This document shows positions 25,621 through 36,321 of a stretch of DNA of 64,000 nucleotides, in pieces. This stretch comes from Pseudomonadota bacterium (GTDB lineage: Bacteria; Pseudomonadota; Gammaproteobacteria; Steroidobacterales; Steroidobacteraceae). Below the pieces are notes generated by a model. That model did not search any database, was not told where the DNA came from, and saw only the letters and a list, made by a program, of their open reading frames with translations. The stretch lies in assembly GCA_021847105.1 (NCBI GenBank), contig JAJZUT010000001.1, forward strand, positions 310,001-374,000, written 5' to 3'. Each line of letters opens with the position of its first letter. The stretch's first letter is position 1. The position numbers were made by a program, and so were the translations under genes.

Positions 25621-26453
25621 ATCTGCTCGATGAGTACCTTCATGTCCACCGCGCAGCGGGTGGTCTCAAGGTCCTGGGATTTCGATGAGAGCGTGTTCGC
25701 TTCGCGGTTCAGCTCCTGCATCAGAAAATCGAGGCGCCGCCCGGCCGGCTCACGACCGGCCAGCACGCGCCGCACTTCGGTGATGTGTCCTGTGAGCCGC
25801 TCGAGTTCCTCGTCCACATCGAGCCGCTGCAGTAGCAGCGCGATTTCCTGCTCGAGGCGATCCGGCTCGGCGCCCGCGGCCAGCTCCTTGATCCGATCCC
25901 GCATCTTTCCAGTCAGCCGCGCCTGAATCTCGGGCAGGCGCGCCTGCACCTGCCGGACCAGGGCCTCGAGCGCTGTACAGCGCTGTTCGAGAATCTCGCG
26001 CAGCTTCTGTCCTTCGCGGGCGCGGGCCGCGCAGAGATCCGTGACCGCCGCATCGAACACCTCGCGGGCCGCGGCGAGCAGGGCCTCGCCCGCCACGCTT
26101 TGCTCCTTCAGGATGCCCGGCCAGCGCAGCACTTCGAGCAGATTGACCGTGCCGGCCGGATAAGCGCGGCTCAGCTCGCCGATGCGAGCGGTGAGCCGCT
26201 CCAGGGCGAGAGCATCCACCTCGAGGCTGGCAGCCGTCTGCGCGGGCCGGTAGCTGATGGTGCAGTCGAGCTTGCCGCGGCGCACGTCCTGCGTCAGGCG
26301 CTGGCGCAGCTCGCCCTCGGCCGCGCGCAGTTCCTCGGGCAGGCGGAAGCCGGCCTCGAGAAAGCGGTGATTGACGCTGCGCAGCTCGCACACGAGGCTG
26401 CCCCAGGAGCCTGAGCTTTCGCGGCGTGCGAAGCCTGTCATGCTGGAAATCAA
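25593..26453 (-). CDS. yicC: YicC/YloC family endoribonuclease
   Basis: 286 aa from a TTG start; the resulting N-terminus MISSMTGFARRE matches the family's usual MIxSMTGFAR, so TTG is preferred over the internal ATG at 26441. The YicC N-terminal domain (ELRSVNHRFLEAGFRLPEELR) is followed by a coiled central part and a C-terminal DUF1732 domain with GRRLDFLMQELNREANTLSSK. Members are metal-dependent RNases; E. coli YicC is linked to small-RNA decay. The 3' end serves as the island integration site. Divergent from the PP2C gene, 76 nt apart. Confidence 0.95.
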   Translation of the reverse strand: MISSMTGFARRESSGSWGSLVCELRSVNHRFLEAGFRLPEELRAAEGELRQRLTQDVRRGKLDCTISYRPAQTAASLEVDALALERLTARIGELSRAYPAGTVNLLEVLRWPGILKEQSVAGEALLAAAREVFDAAVTDLCAARAREGQKLREILEQRCTALEALVRQVQARLPEIQARLTGKMRDRIKELAAGAEPDRLEQEIALLLQRLDVDEELERLTGHITEVRRVLAGREPAGRRLDFLMQELNREANTLSSKSQDLETTRCAVDMKVLIEQMREQVQNAE

Positions 26454-26529
26454 GTGGAAACGCTACGCTCCGTGTGTCGTGGAATGATATAAAGCGGACC
26501 CCGCACTTTAACAGATATACAGGTCTCAT

Positions 26530-27279
26530 TTGCGGATCGACTACGCTGACGTCAGCCTGCAGGGCGGACGGGGTGAGAATCAGGATCGGGTCACGGTCGC
26601 GGTCGGCGAGCATGCCGCGTTGCTGATCGTCGCGGATGGCATGGGTGGCTATGCCGATGGCGGACGCGCCGCCGAAGTGGCCCGCCAGACCGTCCTCGAA
26701 GCGTTCCGGCAGGTCGCGCAGCCCGTGTTCGATCCGCTGGGGTTTCTGCACCTGACGCTGGGCCGGGCGCATGAGGCGGTCGTCAAACTCGGCGCCCAGG
26801 CGGCGCTCGATCAGCGTCCCCGCGCCACCTGCGCGCTGTGCCTGGTGCAGCAGGGGGCCTCCTGGTGGGCGCACGTCGGCGACAGCCGGATCTACCACGT
26901 GCGGGGCGGAAAACTCATCGGCCGCAGTCGCGACCACAGCCACGTCGAGGGGCTGCTGCGCGAAGGGCTCATCACGCCCGAACAGGCGCAGGCTCACCCG
27001 ATGCGCAATTATGTCGAGTGCTGCCTCGGCGGCGGGCCGATTCTGCCGGACATGGCGCTGACGCGCCGCCGGCCGCTCGAAGTGGGCGATGCGCTGCTGT
27101 TGTGCACCGATGGGCTCTGGGGGCCGCTGAAAGACGAGGAACTCGCTGCCGAATTCGCTGCGCCGGCCACGCCGCTGCGCGATACGTTGCTCGAGTTGGC
27201 CCGACGGGCGGTGCGGCGCGCGGGCACCGGCAGCGACAACACCTCGGCCGCCGCGCTGCGGTGGCTCGGCGATAAATAG
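26530..27279 (+). CDS. PP2C-type serine/threonine protein phosphatase
   Basis: 249 aa from a TTG start with AGG a few nt upstream. PPM/PP2C metal-binding motifs are all present: GENQDR (Asp19), VADGMGGYADGG (Asp36), WAHVGDSRIY, LLLCTDGLWG, and GSDNTSAAAL. No membrane segment or extra domain, so it is a stand-alone cytoplasmic Mg/Mn phosphatase that would reverse Ser/Thr phosphorylation. No Hanks-type kinase is nearby. It heads the rph / rdgB-gmk / rpoZ / spoT series, with rph starting 18 nt later. Confidence 0.93.
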   Translation: MRIDYADVSLQGGRGENQDRVTVAVGEHAALLIVADGMGGYADGGRAAEVARQTVLEAFRQVAQPVFDPLGFLHLTLGRAHEAVVKLGAQAALDQRPRATCALCLVQQGASWWAHVGDSRIYHVRGGKLIGRSRDHSHVEGLLREGLITPEQAQAHPMRNYVECCLGGGPILPDMALTRRRPLEVGDALLLCTDGLWGPLKDEELAAEFAAPATPLRDTLLELARRAVRRAGTGSDNTSAAALRWLGDK

Positions 27280-27297
27280 GAGCGACTGGACAGAGCG

Positions 27298-28017
27298 ATG
27301 ACCCGACTGAGCGGACGCGCCGCGGATCAGATGCGGCCCGTGACATTTACGAAACGCTTCGCCAAGCACGCCGAAGGAGTGGTGCTGGTGGAGTTCGGCG
27401 ACACTCAGGTGCTGTGTACCGCGAGCGTCGAGGAAACGGTGCCGGCCTTTCTGCGCGGCAAGGGGCAGGGCTGGATCACCGCCGAGTACGGCATGTTGCC
27501 CCGCGCAACCCACACCCGTTCGCCGCGCGAGGCGGCCCGCGGCAAGCAAAGCGGCCGGACGCTGGAGATTCAGCGCCTGATCGGACGTTCGCTGCGAGCC
27601 GTGGTGGATCTGAAGGCGCTCGGGGAGCGTACGATCACCATCGATTGCGACGTCCTGCAAGCCGACGGCGGGACGCGGACGGCTTCCATCGCCGGCGGCT
27701 ACGTCGCGCTCGCGCAAGCCTGCCGCAGACTCGAGCGGCGCCGGCTGATTCCGCGCACGCCGCTGCATGGTCAGGTGGCGGCCGTGTCGGTCGGGATCGT
27801 CGGCGGTGTCACGGTGCTCGATCTGGAGTATTCCGAGGACTCGCAGGCCGAGGTCGACATGAACGTGGTGATGAATGACGGCGGAGCGTTCATCGAAGTG
27901 CAAGGAACGGCCGAGGGCCACGCCTTCCGTCGGCACGAGCTCGACGCCATGCTCGCGCTCGCGGCAAGCGGTATCGAGCGGCTGTTCCCGCTGCAATTGC
28001 AGGCCATCGACGCATGA
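27298..28017 (+). CDS. rph: Ribonuclease PH
   Basis: 239 aa, full length. Phosphate-dependent 3'-5' exoribonuclease that trims tRNA 3' ends. Visible family blocks: [21 protein letters not shown] at the N-terminus, [17 protein letters not shown] (phosphate site), [36 protein letters not shown], and a C-terminal [20 protein letters not shown]. Its last codons overlap the start of the next gene by 4 nt (ATGA), a coupling typical of rph-rdgB. Confidence 0.97.
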   Translation: MTRLSGRAADQMRPVTFTKRFAKHAEGVVLVEFGDTQVLCTASVEETVPAFLRGKGQGWITAEYGMLPRATHTRSPREAARGKQSGRTLEIQRLIGRSLRAVVDLKALGERTITIDCDVLQADGGTRTASIAGGYVALAQACRRLERRRLIPRTPLHGQVAAVSVGIVGGVTVLDLEYSEDSQAEVDMNVVMNDGGAFIEVQGTAEGHAFRRHELDAMLALAASGIERLFPLQLQAIDA

Positions 28018-29240
28018 AAATCGTGCTCGCGAGCGGTAATGCCGGCAAGCTGCGCGAGCTGGCCGGACTGCTCGCGCCCCAGGGTGTGGCGGTGCTGCCG
28101 CAAGCCGCATTCGGCATCGAGACGCCGCCGGAGACGGGCACAACCTTTCGCGACAACGCGCTGCTCAAGGCGCGTCATGTGGCCCGCCTCACCGGCCTGC
28201 CGGCACTCGCCGATGACTCCGGTATCGAGGTCGACGCTCTGCAGGGCCGCCCCGGAGTGTATTCGGCCCGTTATGCCGGCGAAGGGGCCAGCGATGAGGC
28301 CAATCTGCGTAAGCTGCTCGCCGAGCTCGACGGTGTGCCGCAGGCCGAGCGGGGCGCGCGTTATCAATGTGTCATCGCCCTGGTGCGCTCGCCCGAGGAT
28401 CCCGACCCTCTGCTGGCCACCGGCACCTGGGAGGGGCAGATCGAACGCGCGCCGCGTGGTAGCGGCGGGTTCGGCTACGATCCGGTGTTCCTGCCGTGCG
28501 GCTCGACACGCACCGCCGCGGAGCTCGACCCGGTCGAGAAGAACGCCGTCAGCCATCGCGGTCAGGCCCTACGCGCCCTCTCGACACGGGCCGGAGAGCT
28601 GTTCGCGCGCTCCGCCAGCACGGCCACACGGGGTGGCCGTCTCTTCGTGCTCGCCGCGCCCTCCGGAGCCGGCAAAACGTCGCTGGTACGCGCGCTGCTT
28701 GAGCGCAAGCCTGGGTTGAGCCTTTCCATCTCGCATACCACCCGATCGCGGCGGCCGACGGAGCTTGAGGGTCGCGAGTACTACTTCGTCACGGTCGAGC
28801 AGTTCGAGCAGATGGTCGCGCAGCGACGCTTCCTCGAGCATGCTCAGGTGTTCGGCAATTATTATGGAACCGCGCGCGATCCGGTCGAGCTGCAGCTCGC
28901 GGCCGGCCGCGACGTGGTGCTCGAGATCGACTGGCAGGGGGCGCGTCAGGTGCGCGCCGCGCTGCCGCAGTGCCAGAGCATTTTCGTGCTCCCGCCCTCG
29001 CGCGAAGCGCTGGAACAGCGTCTCCGCGGCCGCGGTACGGATTCCGCTGAGGTGATCGCGCGCCGCCTGCGTGAGGCGGTCGGCGATATGGCGCACTGGG
29101 ATGAGTTCGACACTGTCGTGATCAATGACGATTTCGAGCGTGCCGTCGAGGATCTGGTGCACATTGTCGAGGGCCGCGACCACCCTTGGGCGGCATCCCG
29201 GCCGCAGCTCGCACCGTTGCTGGCCCGGCTGCTGGCCTGA
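28014..29240 (+). CDS. rdgB-gmk: Fused dITP/XTP pyrophosphatase (RdgB) and guanylate kinase (Gmk)
   Basis: 408 aa in one uninterrupted frame. Residues 1 to about 200 are a complete RdgB/HAM1: [48 protein letters not shown] and [10 protein letters not shown]. It hydrolyses non-canonical purine NTPs (ITP, XTP). Residues about 205-408 are a complete guanylate kinase: P-loop [11 protein letters not shown] near 215-225, [21 protein letters not shown], then [10 protein letters not shown]. It phosphorylates GMP to GDP. Linker [16 protein letters not shown] has no stop. An in-frame GTG at 28647 lies in the first Gmk strand and would truncate it, so a separate Gmk start is unlikely. Followed 80 nt later by rpoZ. 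Confidence 0.9.
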   Translation: MKIVLASGNAGKLRELAGLLAPQGVAVLPQAAFGIETPPETGTTFRDNALLKARHVARLTGLPALADDSGIEVDALQGRPGVYSARYAGEGASDEANLRKLLAELDGVPQAERGARYQCVIALVRSPEDPDPLLATGTWEGQIERAPRGSGGFGYDPVFLPCGSTRTAAELDPVEKNAVSHRGQALRALSTRAGELFARSASTATRGGRLFVLAAPSGAGKTSLVRALLERKPGLSLSISHTTRSRRPTELEGREYYFVTVEQFEQMVAQRRFLEHAQVFGNYYGTARDPVELQLAAGRDVVLEIDWQGARQVRAALPQCQSIFVLPPSREALEQRLRGRGTDSAEVIARRLREAVGDMAHWDEFDTVVINDDFERAVEDLVHIVEGRDHPWAASRPQLAPLLARLLA

Positions 29241-29256
29241 ACGGTGGGGCTTGCCG

Positions 29257-29262
29257 TATAGT
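29257..29262 (+). promoter_or_regulatory. Possible -10 element upstream of rpoZ
   Basis: TATAGT in the 80-nt gap between rdgB-gmk and rpoZ. No good -35 is found 17 nt upstream, so this is a weak call; rpoZ may instead rely on read-through. Confidence 0.25.
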
Positions 29263-29320
29263 AGGCATCCCTTGCGCGCCAGCCGCGCCCGTCATTTCAC
29301 TTCAGCATTCAAGAACCGCC

Positions 29321-29611
29321 ATGGCCCGTATCACCGTCGAAGACTGCCTGCAGAACGTCGATAACCTCTTTCAGTTGGTGATTCTGGCGGCGCAGCGCGC
29401 CCGACGACTCGCCAACGGGGCAGAGCCGACCGTCGCGCTCGAGAACGACAAGCCAACGGTGGTCGCCCTGCGCGAGATCGCCGCGGGCAACGTCACGATC
29501 GAGATGCTGCGCGAGCCGGAGCCGCCACCGGCCGAGCCGGCCGTCCCGGAAGTGTCCGAGCTCGACATGCAGTCCGCATTCCGCGCGCCGCAGTTCGGAC
29601 TCGGCGAATAG
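29321..29611 (+). CDS. rpoZ: RNA polymerase omega subunit
   Basis: 96 aa from the ATG at 29321; the frame is open upstream but the [20 protein letters not shown] start is the family one. Core omega segments [17 protein letters not shown] and [13 protein letters not shown] follow. It helps beta-prime folding and, with beta-prime, forms a ppGpp site. Location directly before spoT matches the normal gammaproteobacterial order. The acidic Pro-rich tail ([14 protein letters not shown]) is also common. Confidence 0.97.
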   Translation: MARITVEDCLQNVDNLFQLVILAAQRARRLANGAEPTVALENDKPTVVALREIAAGNVTIEMLREPEPPPAEPAVPEVSELDMQSAFRAPQFGLGE

Positions 29612-29639
29612 CCGCCGGAGACCGGACGCCCGCCGTGAT

Positions 29640-31862
29640 ATGGATTACGCCTCGTCCCTGCTCGGGCTGCTTCCCGGTGGACGGCGTACTCCCGGGCTGA
29701 AGGAACTGCTCGCGACCGTCGGCAGCTACCTGCCGACGGACCAGGTCGACCGCGTGCGTGCTGCCGCGGAATTCGGTGCCTCGGCCCATGAAGGCCAGAA
29801 ACGGCTCTCCGGCGAGCCGTATATCGCGCACCCGGTCGCCACTGCGGCCATCCTCGCCGACCTGCGTCTCGATGCCGATACGCTGATCGCAGCGATCCTG
29901 CACGACGTCATCGAAGACACCCCGACGCCGAAGGACCAGCTCGCCGCGCGCTTCGGTGCAGACGTCGCCGAGCTGGTCGACGGCGTGACCAAACTCGACG
30001 CGATCCAGTTCAAGAATCGCGAGGAAGCGCAGGCGGAATCGTTCCGCAAGATGCTGCTCGCGATGGTGCGTGATCTGCGCGTCATTCTGGTCAAGCTCGC
30101 CGACCGCACGCACAACATGCGGACCATTCAGGCGATGCCGCCGCACCGGCGCCGCGCAATCGCTCGCGAGACGCTCGATATCTATGCGCCGATCGCCGAG
30201 CGGTGCGGTCTGTACAACCTCAAACTCGAGCTCGAGGAGTTGGGATTTCGGGCGCTGTACCCACGTCGTTATCGCGTGTTGGAACATGCCTTGCGCAAGG
30301 CGCGCGGCAATCAGAAGGAGTTCCTGCACAAGATCGAGCAGCAGCTTTCGGCTGCACTGCTCAAGCACGGGATTCAGGCTCGAGTGGAAACGCGTGAGAA
30401 GCACATCTACAGCATCTACAAGAAAATGCTGCGCAAGCGCGCCTCGCTCGCGGAAATCGTCGACGTCTACGGGCTGCGCATCATCGTCGATGAGCTGGAC
30501 ACCTGTTACCGGGCAATCGGCGTCGTGCACTCGGTGTTCAAACCCATGCCCGGGCGGTTCAAGGACTACATCGCCATTCCGAGGGTGAACGGCTACCAGT
30601 CCCTGCATACCACGCTGTTCGGTCCGAACGCAGTGCCGATCGAGGTGCAGATCCGTACCGAGGATATGCATCGGGTGGCCGAGTCGGGAATCGCCGCGCA
30701 CTGGAAATACAAATCGGGCGAGGATGCCGGTTCGATGGAACAGGCGCGCGCCAGAGAGTGGCTGTCCGGCCTCGTCGAGCTGCAGGAAGATGGCAGCTCC
30801 GAAGAATTTCTCGAAAGCGTGAAGGTCGATCTGTATCCCGACAAGGTGTACGTTTTCACGCCAAAGGGCAAGATCCTGCGCCTGCCGAGCGGCGCCACCG
30901 TGGTGGATTTTGCGTATGCGGTGCACACCGACGTGGGGAACCGGTGCGTCGCGGCCAAGGTGGACCGACGGCTGACCCCGCTGCGCACCGTGCTGCGCAA
31001 TGGGCAGACCATCGAGATCATCACGGCCAAGGGTGCGGTTCCCAACCCTGCGTGGGTGGGATTCGTGGTCACTGCCAAGGCGCGCAGCGCCATCCGGCAT
31101 TACCTGAAGAGCCTGCGTCGCAGCGAGGCGATCGCCCTCGGCCAGCGGCTGCTCGCACAGGCGCTCGCGGAATTCAACCTGGCCCTGGAGACCATCCCCG
31201 CCGAGACGCGCGCAGTGATGCTCGGGGAACTCGGCATGAAGGACATGGACGAGCTGTACGAGCGCATCGGGCTCGGCGAGCGCCTGGCGCCTCTGGTGGC
31301 GCGTCGGCTGCTGCCGGCCGGGGAGCCGGAGCATGGCGCTGCTCTGCCGGCGCCCCTGGCGATCGCGGGCACCGAGGGGCTGCTGGTGACCTATGCGCGC
31401 TGCTGCTTCCCGCTGCCCAATGACCCCGTGTTCGCATTTCTCTCGGCGGGGCGTGGCGTGGTGATCCACCGCGACCGCTGCGTGAACGTCGAGGACTACC
31501 GCAAGCACCCCGAGAAGTGGCTGCCGGTGAGCTGGCAACCCTCTGCCGAGCGGCTGTTCAGCTGCGAGATCCGCGTGGATGTCGTCAACCGAACGGGCGT
31601 GCTCGCCGGGGTGGCGGCGGCCATCGCCAGTGCCGATACCAACATTCATCACGTCTCGATCGAAGAGCAGGAAGGCGATGCGTCGATTCTGACCTTCGAA
31701 CTGAAGGTGCACGACCGCAAGCATCTGGCGCGGGTGATGCGTGTGATCCGGCGCTTGCCCGATGTCACGCGCGTGAGCCGTACCATCGCCGCGCATGCGC
31801 GTGGCGGTCGTGCCGACAGCGACGAGCTCGACGAATCAGATTCCAACTCCCACATTTCATGA
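29640..31862 (+). CDS. spoT: Bifunctional (p)ppGpp synthetase/hydrolase
   Basis: 740 aa. The HD hydrolase domain is intact: His50, His64, HDVIEDTP at about 88-95 and a downstream Asp in RTHNMRT/KLADR, so degradation activity is expected. The synthetase domain (residues about 235-350) has [21 protein letters not shown] and [15 protein letters not shown] with the essential Glu/Asp. TGS domain near 390-450 ([20 protein letters not shown]), then helical region and ACT domain at the C-terminus ([24 protein letters not shown]). Stringent-response control. Starts 28 nt after rpoZ. Confidence 0.97.
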   Translation: MDYASSLLGLLPGGRRTPGLKELLATVGSYLPTDQVDRVRAAAEFGASAHEGQKRLSGEPYIAHPVATAAILADLRLDADTLIAAILHDVIEDTPTPKDQLAARFGADVAELVDGVTKLDAIQFKNREEAQAESFRKMLLAMVRDLRVILVKLADRTHNMRTIQAMPPHRRRAIARETLDIYAPIAERCGLYNLKLELEELGFRALYPRRYRVLEHALRKARGNQKEFLHKIEQQLSAALLKHGIQARVETREKHIYSIYKKMLRKRASLAEIVDVYGLRIIVDELDTCYRAIGVVHSVFKPMPGRFKDYIAIPRVNGYQSLHTTLFGPNAVPIEVQIRTEDMHRVAESGIAAHWKYKSGEDAGSMEQARAREWLSGLVELQEDGSSEEFLESVKVDLYPDKVYVFTPKGKILRLPSGATVVDFAYAVHTDVGNRCVAAKVDRRLTPLRTVLRNGQTIEIITAKGAVPNPAWVGFVVTAKARSAIRHYLKSLRRSEAIALGQRLLAQALAEFNLALETIPAETRAVMLGELGMKDMDELYERIGLGERLAPLVARRLLPAGEPEHGAALPAPLAIAGTEGLLVTYARCCFPLPNDPVFAFLSAGRGVVIHRDRCVNVEDYRKHPEKWLPVSWQPSAERLFSCEIRVDVVNRTGVLAGVAAAIASADTNIHHVSIEEQEGDASILTFELKVHDRKHLARVMRVIRRLPDVTRVSRTIAAHARGGRADSDELDESDSNSHIS

Positions 31863-31870
31863 GGAAGCAC

Positions 31871-32254
31871 ATGAGCCGCACGATCATCCACACCGACAAG
31901 GCGCCACCGGCAATCGGCACGTACTCCCAGGGCGTACGCGCCGGGGATACCGTCTATCTGTCCGGACAGATCCCGCTCGATCCTGCCACCAAGGAGTTGG
32001 TGAGTGGTGGCATCGAGGCGGAGATCAGCCGGGTATTTGAGAATCTTGCGGCGGTTGCCGAGGCGGCCGGGGCCACTCTGGCTCAGGCGGTCAAGGTCAA
32101 CATTTATCTGACCGACCTCGCCAACTTTGCCAAGGTCAACGAAATCATGGCGCAATACTTTCCGCAGCCGTATCCGGCGCGGGCAGCCGTCGGGGTGGCC
32201 CAGCTGCCGCGGGGCGCGCGCGTCGAGGCGGAGTGCATCCTGTACCTTGGCTGA
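31871..32254 (+). CDS. ridA: RidA family reactive intermediate/imine deaminase
   Basis: 127 aa from an ATG preceded by GAGGA. Hydrolyses enamine/imine intermediates released by PLP enzymes such as threonine dehydratase. The family signature is clear: [28 protein letters not shown] at the N-terminal third and the anion-binding Arg with [10 protein letters not shown] at the C-terminus. It lies 8 nt after spoT, and its 3' end overlaps the TTG start of recG by 8 nt. This spoT-ridA-recG order is conserved in related bacteria. Confidence 0.95.
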   Translation: MSRTIIHTDKAPPAIGTYSQGVRAGDTVYLSGQIPLDPATKELVSGGIEAEISRVFENLAAVAEAAGATLAQAVKVNIYLTDLANFAKVNEIMAQYFPQPYPARAAVGVAQLPRGARVEAECILYLG

Positions 32255-34346
32255 AGCAGCGCGCAGAAGCGGCGCGAACGAACAGCGCCCGGTGACAGCC
32301 CTGCGCGGCGTCGGCGCAGCGCTCGCCGATCGACTGCGCCACCTCGGCGTCACGCAGGTGCAGGACCTGTTGTTCGTCCTGCCGGTGCGCTACGACGACC
32401 GGACGGAGCTGAAGCGGATCGGATCGCTTTGCGCGGGGATGCGCGCCCTCGTCGAGGGTGAAGTGCAGCTCACCGAAGTGGTGTTTCGTCGCCGCCGCCA
32501 GCTGCTGACCCGGCTGTCGGACGGTTCGGGATTCCTGACGCTGCGCTTCTTTCATTTCTCGAGCGCGCAGCAGCAGGGACTCGCACGCGGCGCCCGCCTG
32601 CGCTGCTTCGGGGAGGTGCGCCGCGGCCCACAGGGGCTCGAGATGGTGCATCCCGAGTATCGGCACGTCACCCCGGGGGCGGATGCTGTGGAGGAGACGC
32701 TGACGCCGCTGTATCCGCTCACCGAGGGTGTCACGCAGGGGCGGCTGCGCGTGCTGATCGGGCAGGCGCTCGCCGAGCTCGACAATGCGGGTGTGCACGA
32801 CTGGGTGCCGCAGGAGGTGCTCGCGGATCTGGCGCTGCCGTCCTTGCGCGAGGCGCTGCGCTATGTGCACCGGCCGCCGCGCGATGCGCGCCTGGAGGAT
32901 CTCTCCGCCGGGCGCCATCCGGCACAGCGCCGTCTGGCGTTTGAGGAGCTGCTCGCACATCAGGCCAATCTGCGCTTGCTGAAGCGCGCGACGCGTACCG
33001 ATCCGGCGTGGGCGCTCGAGGATGCTGCCGGGCTGGCCGGGCGTCTGCTCGCCTCGCTGCCGTTTCGACTGACCGGTGCGCAGGCACGGGCGCTCGCGGA
33101 GGTCGAAGCGGACTTGCGCGCCGAGCGACCGATGGTGCGCCTGGTGCAGGGGGACGTGGGCTGCGGCAAAACCGTCGTGGCGGCGCTCGCGGCCGCCCGA
33201 GCCGCCGGCAGCGGCCTGCAGGCGGCGCTGATGGCCCCTACCGAGCTGCTCGCCGAGCAGCACGCCCGCAATTTTCGCGCCTGGCTGCAACCGCTCGGTT
33301 TGCCGGTCGCGCTGTTGAGCGGCGCCCAGCCGGCGCGCGCCCGCCGCAGTGCGCTCGCAGCGGTGGCGGGCGGGGAGGTGCAGGTGGTGGTCGGGACGCA
33401 TGCGCTGTTCCAGGAGGGCATCGCGTTCGCCAATCTGGCGTTGGTGATTGTGGATGAGCAACACCGCTTTGGCGTGCAACAGCGCTTGCGCCTGCAGGAG
33501 AAGGGACGGGCGCGCGGACGCTTTCCACATCAGCTGATCATGACAGCGACGCCCATCCCGCGCACCCTCGCCATGACTGCTTATGCCGACCTCGACGTGT
33601 CGGTCATCGATGAGCTGCCGCCGGGTCGCACCCCGGTGCAGACCGTGGTGATCGCCGAACAGCGCCGTGACGAAGTGGTGGCGCGCGTCTCTCAGGCGTG
33701 CCGCTCGGGCCGACAGGTCTATTGGGTCTGTCCATTGATCGAGGAGTCCGAGGAGCTGCGCGCCCAGGCCGCGGAGGAGACCGCCGCACAACTCGCCGAA
33801 GCGCTGCCCGAGATCCGCGTCGGTCTGGTGCACGGCCGACTCAACGCAACGAAGAAGGACGCGGCGATGCTCGCGTTCCAGTCCGGCCGGATCCAGCTGC
33901 TGGTGGCCACGACCGTCATCGAGGTGGGTGTCGATGTGCCGAACGCGACGCTCATGGTGATCGAGAATGCCGAGCGCATGGGACTGGCACAGCTGCATCA
34001 GCTGCGCGGTCGCGTGGGGCGCGGTGCGGCCGCGAGCAGCTGCGTGCTGCTGTACCGGGCGCCGCTCTCATTACTGGCGCGGCGCCGGCTCGAAGTGATG
34101 CGCCAGACCAATGACGGTTTCGAGATCGCCCGCCGCGATCTGGAGCTGCGCGGACCCGGAGAGCTGCTCGGCACGCGCCAGACGGGCCTGGCGCAGATGC
34201 GGGTGGCGGATCTGATGCGCGATGCGGATCTGCTGCCGCGCGTGCAGGCGGCCGCGGAGGTGCTGCTGAACGGTTATCCGGATAATATCGCCGCGCTGTC
34301 GGCTCGCTGGATCGCCGGGGGCGAACAATATGGCAGGGTGGGATAG
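32247..34346 (+). CDS. recG: ATP-dependent DNA helicase RecG
   Basis: 699 aa from a TTG start at 32247; upstream in-frame Met codons lie inside ridA and do not fit. RecG reverses stalled forks and branch-migrates Holliday junctions. The N-terminal wedge (OB) domain holds the PVTALRGVG and [17 protein letters not shown] segments. Helicase motifs: I GDVGCGKT, Ia [37 protein letters not shown] including [19 protein letters not shown] and [12 protein letters not shown]. It is followed by ubiA after 5 nt. Confidence 0.96.
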   Translation: MAEAARRSGANEQRPVTALRGVGAALADRLRHLGVTQVQDLLFVLPVRYDDRTELKRIGSLCAGMRALVEGEVQLTEVVFRRRRQLLTRLSDGSGFLTLRFFHFSSAQQQGLARGARLRCFGEVRRGPQGLEMVHPEYRHVTPGADAVEETLTPLYPLTEGVTQGRLRVLIGQALAELDNAGVHDWVPQEVLADLALPSLREALRYVHRPPRDARLEDLSAGRHPAQRRLAFEELLAHQANLRLLKRATRTDPAWALEDAAGLAGRLLASLPFRLTGAQARALAEVEADLRAERPMVRLVQGDVGCGKTVVAALAAARAAGSGLQAALMAPTELLAEQHARNFRAWLQPLGLPVALLSGAQPARARRSALAAVAGGEVQVVVGTHALFQEGIAFANLALVIVDEQHRFGVQQRLRLQEKGRARGRFPHQLIMTATPIPRTLAMTAYADLDVSVIDELPPGRTPVQTVVIAEQRRDEVVARVSQACRSGRQVYWVCPLIEESEELRAQAAEETAAQLAEALPEIRVGLVHGRLNATKKDAAMLAFQSGRIQLLVATTVIEVGVDVPNATLMVIENAERMGLAQLHQLRGRVGRGAAASSCVLLYRAPLSLLARRRLEVMRQTNDGFEIARRDLELRGPGELLGTRQTGLAQMRVADLMRDADLLPRVQAAAEVLLNGYPDNIAALSARWIAGGEQYGRVG

Positions 34347-34351
34347 AGGCG

Positions 34352-35281
34352 ATGTCAGCGACGATTGCACATACGGAGACACCGCGTAGCGGTGGCGAGG
34401 CGCCGCTGTTGTACCGCTTGGCACGTCGCGTCGAGGAATACGGGCGGCTGGCGCGGTTCGATCGCCCGATCGGCACCTGGCTGCTGCTGTGGCCCACGCT
34501 GTGGGCGCTGTGGATCGCCGGTCGTGGGCGCCCCGATCCGACCGTGCTGGTCATCTTTGTGCTCGGTGTGATCGTCATGCGTGCCGCCGGCTGCATCATC
34601 AACGATTTCGCTGACCGTAACATCGACCCGCACGTCAGACGTACTCGGGACCGGCCGCTCGCTGCGCGCCGCGTGTCGCCCGCCGAAGCATTGGCGCTGT
34701 TCGCGGTGCTGATGCTGCTCGCTCTGTGGCTCGTGACGCGGCTCAACCGGCTCACGATCGAGCTGGCCGTGATCGGTGCGGTTCTCACCGCATCCTATCC
34801 GTTCGTGAAACGTTTCTTTCCACTGCCGCAGCTGTATCTGGGATTGTCTTTCGGCGGCTGGAGCATTCCGATGGCATTTGCCGCCGAGCGCAATGCGCTG
34901 CCGCGCGTGGCTTGGGTGCTGTACATCGCGGCTGTGCTCTGGGCGGTGGTGTACGACACCCTCTACGCCATGGTCGACCGGGACGATGACCGCAAGATCG
35001 GCATTCAATCAAGTGCCCTGCTGTTCGCGGATCTCGATCGAGTCTTGATCGGGGTGTTGCAGGTCATGATGCTGGTTGCGCTGCTCCTCGCGGGGCGCAG
35101 CCTGCGACTCGGTGGCTGGTTCGCCGCGGCACTGCTCGTCGCTGCGTTGCTGTTCGCCTATCAGCAGTGGCTGGTGCGACGGCGTGAGCCGGCGGCGTGT
35201 CTGCGGGCGTTTCTCAACAATAATTACGTCGGCATGGCGATTTTCATCGGCGTGGCGCTGCATTTCGTGTACGCGCGCTGA
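34352..35281 (+). CDS. ubiA: 4-hydroxybenzoate octaprenyltransferase
   Basis: 309 aa integral membrane prenyltransferase, about eight to nine helices, that joins the polyprenyl tail to 4-hydroxybenzoate in ubiquinone synthesis. The two Asp-rich Mg-pyrophosphate motifs are present: NDFADRNIDPHVRRTRDRPL near residues 89-108 and YDTLYAMVDRDDDRKIG near 208-224. A Q-preferring aerobic respiration fits the cytochrome oxidase cluster in this window. No ubiC (chorismate lyase) is adjacent. Confidence 0.95.
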   Translation: MSATIAHTETPRSGGEAPLLYRLARRVEEYGRLARFDRPIGTWLLLWPTLWALWIAGRGRPDPTVLVIFVLGVIVMRAAGCIINDFADRNIDPHVRRTRDRPLAARRVSPAEALALFAVLMLLALWLVTRLNRLTIELAVIGAVLTASYPFVKRFFPLPQLYLGLSFGGWSIPMAFAAERNALPRVAWVLYIAAVLWAVVYDTLYAMVDRDDDRKIGIQSSALLFADLDRVLIGVLQVMMLVALLLAGRSLRLGGWFAAALLVAALLFAYQQWLVRRREPAACLRAFLNNNYVGMAIFIGVALHFVYAR

Positions 35282-35371
35282 GGCACGATGCAACTTTTCG
35301 TCTGCAGCGGTGTTCTCGATACCGTCGGACGCACTCGGCGCGCCCGCTGATTCGACCGAAAGGGGATCGTG

Positions 35372-35719
35372 ATGAACGCAAATGTCGATCCGAACGCGAA
35401 CGCGAACGCAGATGCGCAAATGGTGTACTGCCGGGCCTGTGGCCGCCAGATTCATGTGAGCGCCGCCAACTGTCCGGGCTGCGGGGCACGGCAGATCGCC
35501 GCCGGGGAGTCCGAGCGGCTGCTGCTGCCGGCGTTCCTGCTGTGCATCTTCTTCGGCTACCTGGGCGCGCACCGCTTCTATGCGGGCAAGATCGGCACCG
35601 GGATTCTGATGCTGCTCACCGTGGGTGGGTTTGGCATCTGGGTGGTGGTCGATCTGATTCTGCTGCTCAGCGGCTCGTTCACCGACATGGAGGGCAAGCG
35701 GCTGAAGCGCTGGCTGTGA
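35372..35719 (+). CDS. TM2 domain protein with N-terminal zinc ribbon
   Basis: 115 aa from the ATG at 35372 (a GTG lies one codon upstream; AGGGGA precedes both). A short Asn/Ala/Asp-rich N-terminus (PNANANADA, from a repeated AACGCG motif) is followed by a zinc-ribbon, CRACGRQIHVSAANCPGCG, with two CxxC pairs. The TM2 domain has two membrane helices with the typical LCIFFGYLGAHRFYAGK and GGFGIWVVVDLILLL. The TM2 family function is not established; the arrangement of ribbon plus TM2 is common. Located between ubiA and dgkA. Confidence 0.88.
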   Translation: MNANVDPNANANADAQMVYCRACGRQIHVSAANCPGCGARQIAAGESERLLLPAFLLCIFFGYLGAHRFYAGKIGTGILMLLTVGGFGIWVVVDLILLLSGSFTDMEGKRLKRWL

Positions 35720-35821
35720 TGGGCGTGCGCCGACGGCGTGGCTTGCAGCCGGGACGGAATTCAGTACAGTGCACGACCAACACGTACGCCACGGGTGCAG
35801 CGCTCTGCGGCCTGAGCCGAA

Positions 35822-36187
35822 TTGAACTCGCAGAAGAACCAAGCTTTCCTGCAGCGCCTCGGCTTCGCGCTCGCCGGGCTGTGGCATGCGCTGCGCACCG
35901 AGCGTAGCCTGCGCACACAGGCCGCGCTGCTCGTCCTGGTGATGGTGGCGCTTGCGGTGCTGCGTCCCGGTGCGCTGTGGTGGGCGGCAGTGATGCTCGC
36001 GAGTGCCGGGGTGCTGGCCGCGGAGCTGTTCAATACGGCCCTCGAGGCACTGGCCGATCATCTGCATCCCGAGCAGCACCCGCGCATCCGCATCGTCAAG
36101 GACTGTGCGGCCGCCGCCGTGCTGGTCGCCAGTCTGGGGGCCGCTGCGGTCGGCGTCGCGTTGGCGGTGCATCTGCTGCGACGCTGA
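35822..36187 (+). CDS. dgkA: Diacylglycerol kinase
   Basis: 121 aa from a TTG start. Three transmembrane helices and the catalytic/active-site pattern [36 protein letters not shown], in which Glu, Asn, Glu, His and Lys-Asp positions match the DgkA family. It phosphorylates diacylglycerol made by osmoregulated glucan or lipid turnover. No good Shine-Dalgarno is visible before the TTG, so the exact start is uncertain. It ends about 130 nt before bioB. Confidence 0.92.
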   Translation: MNSQKNQAFLQRLGFALAGLWHALRTERSLRTQAALLVLVMVALAVLRPGALWWAAVMLASAGVLAAELFNTALEALADHLHPEQHPRIRIVKDCAAAAVLVASLGAAAVGVALAVHLLRR

Positions 36188-36250
36188 GCTCGCCGGCCGG
36201 ACTGGCTGGCGAAAAAACACTCAAATGTCGACCGCGCGGCAGCAATCGCG

Positions 36251-36279
36251 TTGACAATCGGGGGAGCTGCCCCGAACAT
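36251..36279 (+). promoter_or_regulatory. Candidate bio-operon promoter with overlapping inverted repeat
   Basis: TTGACA (36251-36256), 17-nt spacer, GAACAT (36274-36279), about 45 nt before bioB. The spacer carries an imperfect palindrome, CGGGGGAGCTGCCCCG, a possible repressor site. The -10 is poor and no known BirA or BioR consensus is evident. Confidence 0.35.
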
Positions 36280-36321
36280 GGGTGGTGCGGAACGTCATCC
36301 GCGAACGCCCTCGAAATCCTC

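Noticed and set aside
28633..28649. Separate gmk gene starting inside the rdgB-gmk frame
   Set aside because: The only nearby in-frame alternative start (GTG 28647) lies within the first beta strand of Gmk and has no ribosome site.
29493..31796. 767-codon open frame opposite rpoZ and spoT
   Set aside because: Antisense shadow; the plus strand encodes clear SpoT domains in the same interval.
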